From NCBI RefSeq assembly GCF_024349785.1, contig NZ_AP018819.1:16313-80312 (forward strand): a stretch of 64,000 nucleotides of DNA. Direction: 5' to 3'. The notes beneath the pieces are model-generated. The model searched no databases. It was given only the letters and a program-made list of their open reading frames with translations, and was not told the DNA's origin. The stretch comes from Sphingomonas bisphenolicum. Its GTDB lineage: Bacteria; Pseudomonadota; Alphaproteobacteria; Sphingomonadales; Sphingomonadaceae. The position numbers and the translations under genes are program-made. Positions 61,645-64,000 of this stretch are shown in pieces; the stretch's first letter is position 1, and every line of letters starts with the position of its first letter.

Positions 61645-64000
61645 TCAGGCAGCAAGCCGCCCAAAATCGATCCGGCTATTCAGATCGAGGTCGAAGCGGC
61701 CATAAGGATTGACGTGGCTGTAAATCAGCGGTGTGAGGCCGCGATAATCATCCGGCGTCATCCGGCCCGTCCATTTCGGTTCCACCAGCACGCTCTGAAG
61801 CATTCGGGTGTTCACATAGACAAGCGACGCTTGCAGCAAATGTAGCGCCAGGACCGAGAGCTGCTGCTCATCGATGCGGTTAGTGGCGATCTCGCCGCCC
61901 TTGCCGAAGAAAACGAACCCATTGGCACTGTTCCAGTTTTCAACGACATTCAGGCCTTCATGAATTTCGCGGCGGAAGGACTCCTCGCGCAGATACCGGC
62001 ACAGGAAGATCGTCTTGACCGCGCGGCCCAGCTCACTCAACGCCTTGTAGGTCGGGTGCATCACCTCGGAGCGGCTAAACCGGCGCAGGATCGCCTCCGG
62101 GTCGGCGGTTTTTGTCTGCATCGCGGCTGCATATTTGACCATCTCGTCATATTGCTGCTCGATCTCATCCCAGTTGATCGGACTGGAGAGGATCGGCTGC
62201 AAGTGGGGAAGCCGCGTTCGCATGCCGACATCGGGAAGAGCCAGCTTCTGGCGAGCGATCGCTTTCAGGCGGGGTGCAAGCTCAAATCCGAGAAGCCGGC
62301 AAAATGCAAAGCCAACCGCGCTTTGGCCATGACTATCAACATATTGTCGCTGGATTTCCATGTCGGTGCAATGGCGCAGCACGCCCTCGATCATGGAGGC
62401 GACCTCGGAGGAAGAGCAGCGCTTGAGCTGGGAATAGACGCATGTCGCGCGTCGTTCGACATGCCAGTAGATCATGACGCCCCGTCCACCATAACGCGCA
62501 TGCCATTCCGTCATCAGGTTGCGATCCCAGGCTCCGAACTTTGTGGAATCTGACGCACAGGCCGTGCCGGCGTCCCCCCAGACTGCAGCATTGCGGATTG
62601 CCAGGGTCGCATTCGCAACCCTGGCACACGCCTCCTTGAGCGCCGCGGCATGAACGAAGCGGCGATGGACATGCAGCAGCTCTTCATAGCTGACATCGGG
62701 GGTGGCGCCGGCGATCCGCTTGAGCCCGGCATTCGTTCCCAGGCCGTAGAGGCATAGCAGGAGACGTTGATCCAGCGCGGTTTTCGGCAGTGCAACACGC
62801 GAGGCCGATGTTTCGAACGCTTCGAGAAGTCCCGTATCAAGGGCAGCCTCCTTCAGTACGTCGAGCAGCCCGGTCATCGGCCAGCGTTGGCCGATCTCGG
62901 TCTTGATCGAGGCGAGACCCCTGGGTTCGGGCAAGGGTTTGAACGGGGTGAGAGATATACGGTTCTCGCCGCGCCACAGCAGCCGAACCTTGTCGTTCCG
63001 GGGAATATTGGCATTGAGGAGCAACAGTTCCTGAGCAAGCTCTTCCCGGATGGCGCTTGAAAATGCACGCGCATCCGCCGTCAGGTTCAATCCTGTGTAA
63101 TATGCTTCTCGCCGCGCATCGAAGTCCTTGGGAAGATCGTCATCGGGATTGCGGTATCGGTCCGCCCCGACAACCCAGATTTCCTTAGAACGGATGCGAT
63201 CGCGCAGTTGCGCGAGGACACAAAGCTCATAACTGATCCGGTTTACGCGCCCCTCTTCATCAATGACGGAACTGCGCCATCTCGCCGGAATGACCTCGTC
63301 GACCGGCACTGCGTGCGGCGGCACGTAGCGGCATCCATCATCCACTTTGCTTCTGATCCAGTCCAGGGCCGCCAGCACCGGACGCCACACGGCGTTGTTC
63401 GACCGGAACTCCAGTGCCGAAAGCAGGCTTGGCAGCATACGGCGATAATGATTGGCCCATGACCTCCGCATCACCTTGTAGATCCGCCGATCCAAGGCGC
63501 CCTTTGCCTGGCTTTCCTTGATGATCGCCGCCAGTTTGTCCTTGCCGGCGATTGGGAAAATGACATCGCAGATGCGCCCGGATGGATCGTCGATCGAAGC
63601 GCTGGCAATCTCGACCAGGAGTCGCTCCTTGCCATAGACCCGCTCGATGTCTTTCGCGATATCGCCCACCACCTTGCGTTTCGAGCGCGATCCGATCTTA
63701 TGGACCGTCTCGATCAGCAGGTCGACCATCGCATCCGTAAGCTGAGCTTCCCGCGCCATCAGATAAACGGCATAGAGCCCGAGCTGGCGCGCCGGTACAT
63801 GCCGGCGCATCTCCGAGGCTTTCTCGCCGGCAACCCGGCGAACGATCTGATCGACCCATGCCTTGCCCGTGACCGATAGGAAATCTCGGGGAAGAGCAAG
63901 CCGTTGGATAAAGGCGAGTTTGGCGGTCACGCCAAGAATGTTTTCGAGCGTCGCCTGACCTGCATCCCCCTTCATCGTGTTGAAGCCGGTCGGGCCATCG
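61645..64000 (-). CDS. tnpA: Tn3-family transposase, 5' part outside window
   Basis: The last 784 or so codons of the same transposase encoded at 4628-7537; the reading frame is open to the window edge, so the missing ~185 N-terminal residues should lie beyond 64000. Confidence 0.93.
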   Translation of the reverse strand, partial: DGPTGFNTMKGDAGQATLENILGVTAKLAFIQRLALPRDFLSVTGKAWVDQIVRRVAGEKASEMRRHVPARQLGLYAVYLMAREAQLTDAMVDLLIETVHKIGSRSKRKVVGDIAKDIERVYGKERLLVEIASASIDDPSGRICDVIFPIAGKDKLAAIIKESQAKGALDRRIYKVMRRSWANHYRRMLPSLLSALEFRSNNAVWRPVLAALDWIRSKVDDGCRYVPPHAVPVDEVIPARWRSSVIDEEGRVNRISYELCVLAQLRDRIRSKEIWVVGADRYRNPDDDLPKDFDARREAYYTGLNLTADARAFSSAIREELAQELLLLNANIPRNDKVRLLWRGENRISLTPFKPLPEPRGLASIKTEIGQRWPMTGLLDVLKEAALDTGLLEAFETSASRVALPKTALDQRLLLCLYGLGTNAGLKRIAGATPDVSYEELLHVHRRFVHAAALKEACARVANATLAIRNAAVWGDAGTACASDSTKFGAWDRNLMTEWHARYGGRGVMIYWHVERRATCVYSQLKRCSSSEVASMIEGVLRHCTDMEIQRQYVDSHGQSAVGFAFCRLLGFELAPRLKAIARQKLALPDVGMRTRLPHLQPILSSPINWDEIEQQYDEMVKYAAAMQTKTADPEAILRRFSRSEVMHPTYKALSELGRAVKTIFLCRYLREESFRREIHEGLNVVENWNSANGFVFFGKGGEIATNRIDEQQLSVLALHLLQASLVYVNTRMLQSVLVEPKWTGRMTPDDYRGLTPLIYSHVNPYGRFDLDLNSRIDFGRLAA

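Larger units (their letters stand above)
60573..64000 (-). mobile_element. second copy of the 4.1-kb Tn3-family transposon (partial, inverted)
   Basis: Matches 5182-8609 in reverse complement over the full 3428 bp visible, with the end GGCCCAGTCGG at 60573. It continues beyond the window. It is inserted in an older Tn3-type transposase gene; the left 5 bp flank is TAGAA. The window is thus framed by two inverted copies of the same transposon. Confidence 0.95.

Overview
This window looks like part of a sphingomonad (Sphingobium/Sphingomonas/Novosphingobium-type) catabolic plasmid. The evidence is high-G+C coding sequence with alphaproteobacterial protein flavour, several IS6100 copies, Tn3-, IS21-, IS110- and IS1182-type elements or remnants, a conjugative backbone and aromatic-degradation genes. 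I see no rRNA, tRNA or CRISPR array.

Layout. 1-2177: a cytochrome P450 plus [2Fe-2S] ferredoxin pair resembling the bisphenol A hydroxylase genes bisdB/bisdA, lying between IS6100 sequences. 2178-33205: an IncP-like (RK2-like) backbone between two directly repeated IS6100 copies. It holds a truncated trbB, trbA, a complete 4.1-kb Tn3-family transposon, a small regulator and putative rep gene, klcA, a korC-like gene, kleE-korA-incC-korB, the whole Tra1 region (traM-L-K, oriT, traJ-I(H)-G-F-E-D-C), and a leading-region-like block of small genes with a DNA adenine methylase, a zeta-type P-loop protein and a SprT-like protein. Six perfect KorB-type operators (TTTAGCSGCTAAA) mark 3.9-21.1 kb. The oriT is strikingly like that of RK2. 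No mating-pair-formation (trb) operon remains beyond the trbB stump.

33206-43001: a scrap-yard with a TonB-dependent receptor, a 53-bp SDR tail, an IS6-family element inside an IS21 remnant, an ABM monooxygenase, an IS6100-truncated GMC oxidoreductase, a truncated DUF1612-like gene and a tyrosine recombinase. 43002-47800: a carboxymuconolactone decarboxylase pseudogene, pobA/pobR, a TetR regulator and two broken insertion sequences.

48460-59245: one same-strand, tightly packed catabolic operon encoding a lignostilbene-type dioxygenase, a fused gene scar, an aromatic aldehyde dehydrogenase, a SnoaL-like protein, a 4-hydroxybenzoyl-CoA-type thioesterase, a beta-keto acid cleavage enzyme, a Tm-1-like ATP-binding protein, a three-subunit biotin carboxylase (BCCP, BC, CT) and a HAD phosphatase. 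59655-64000: a truncated Tn3-type transposase cut by a second, inverted copy of the 4.1-kb transposon, which runs off the window.

Taken together (inference), the catabolic genes form a route from bisphenol A to protocatechuate. P450/ferredoxin hydroxylates; dehydration gives 4,4'-dihydroxy-alpha-methylstilbene; the dioxygenase cleaves it to 4-hydroxybenzaldehyde and 4-hydroxyacetophenone; the aldehyde dehydrogenase oxidises the first to 4-hydroxybenzoate. The acetophenone is activated, carboxylated and dephosphorylated to 4-hydroxybenzoylacetate, cleaved to 4-hydroxybenzoyl-CoA and hydrolysed to 4-hydroxybenzoate. PobA then makes protocatechuate. The activating kinase is the least certain step; the Tm-1-like protein is the only in-operon candidate.
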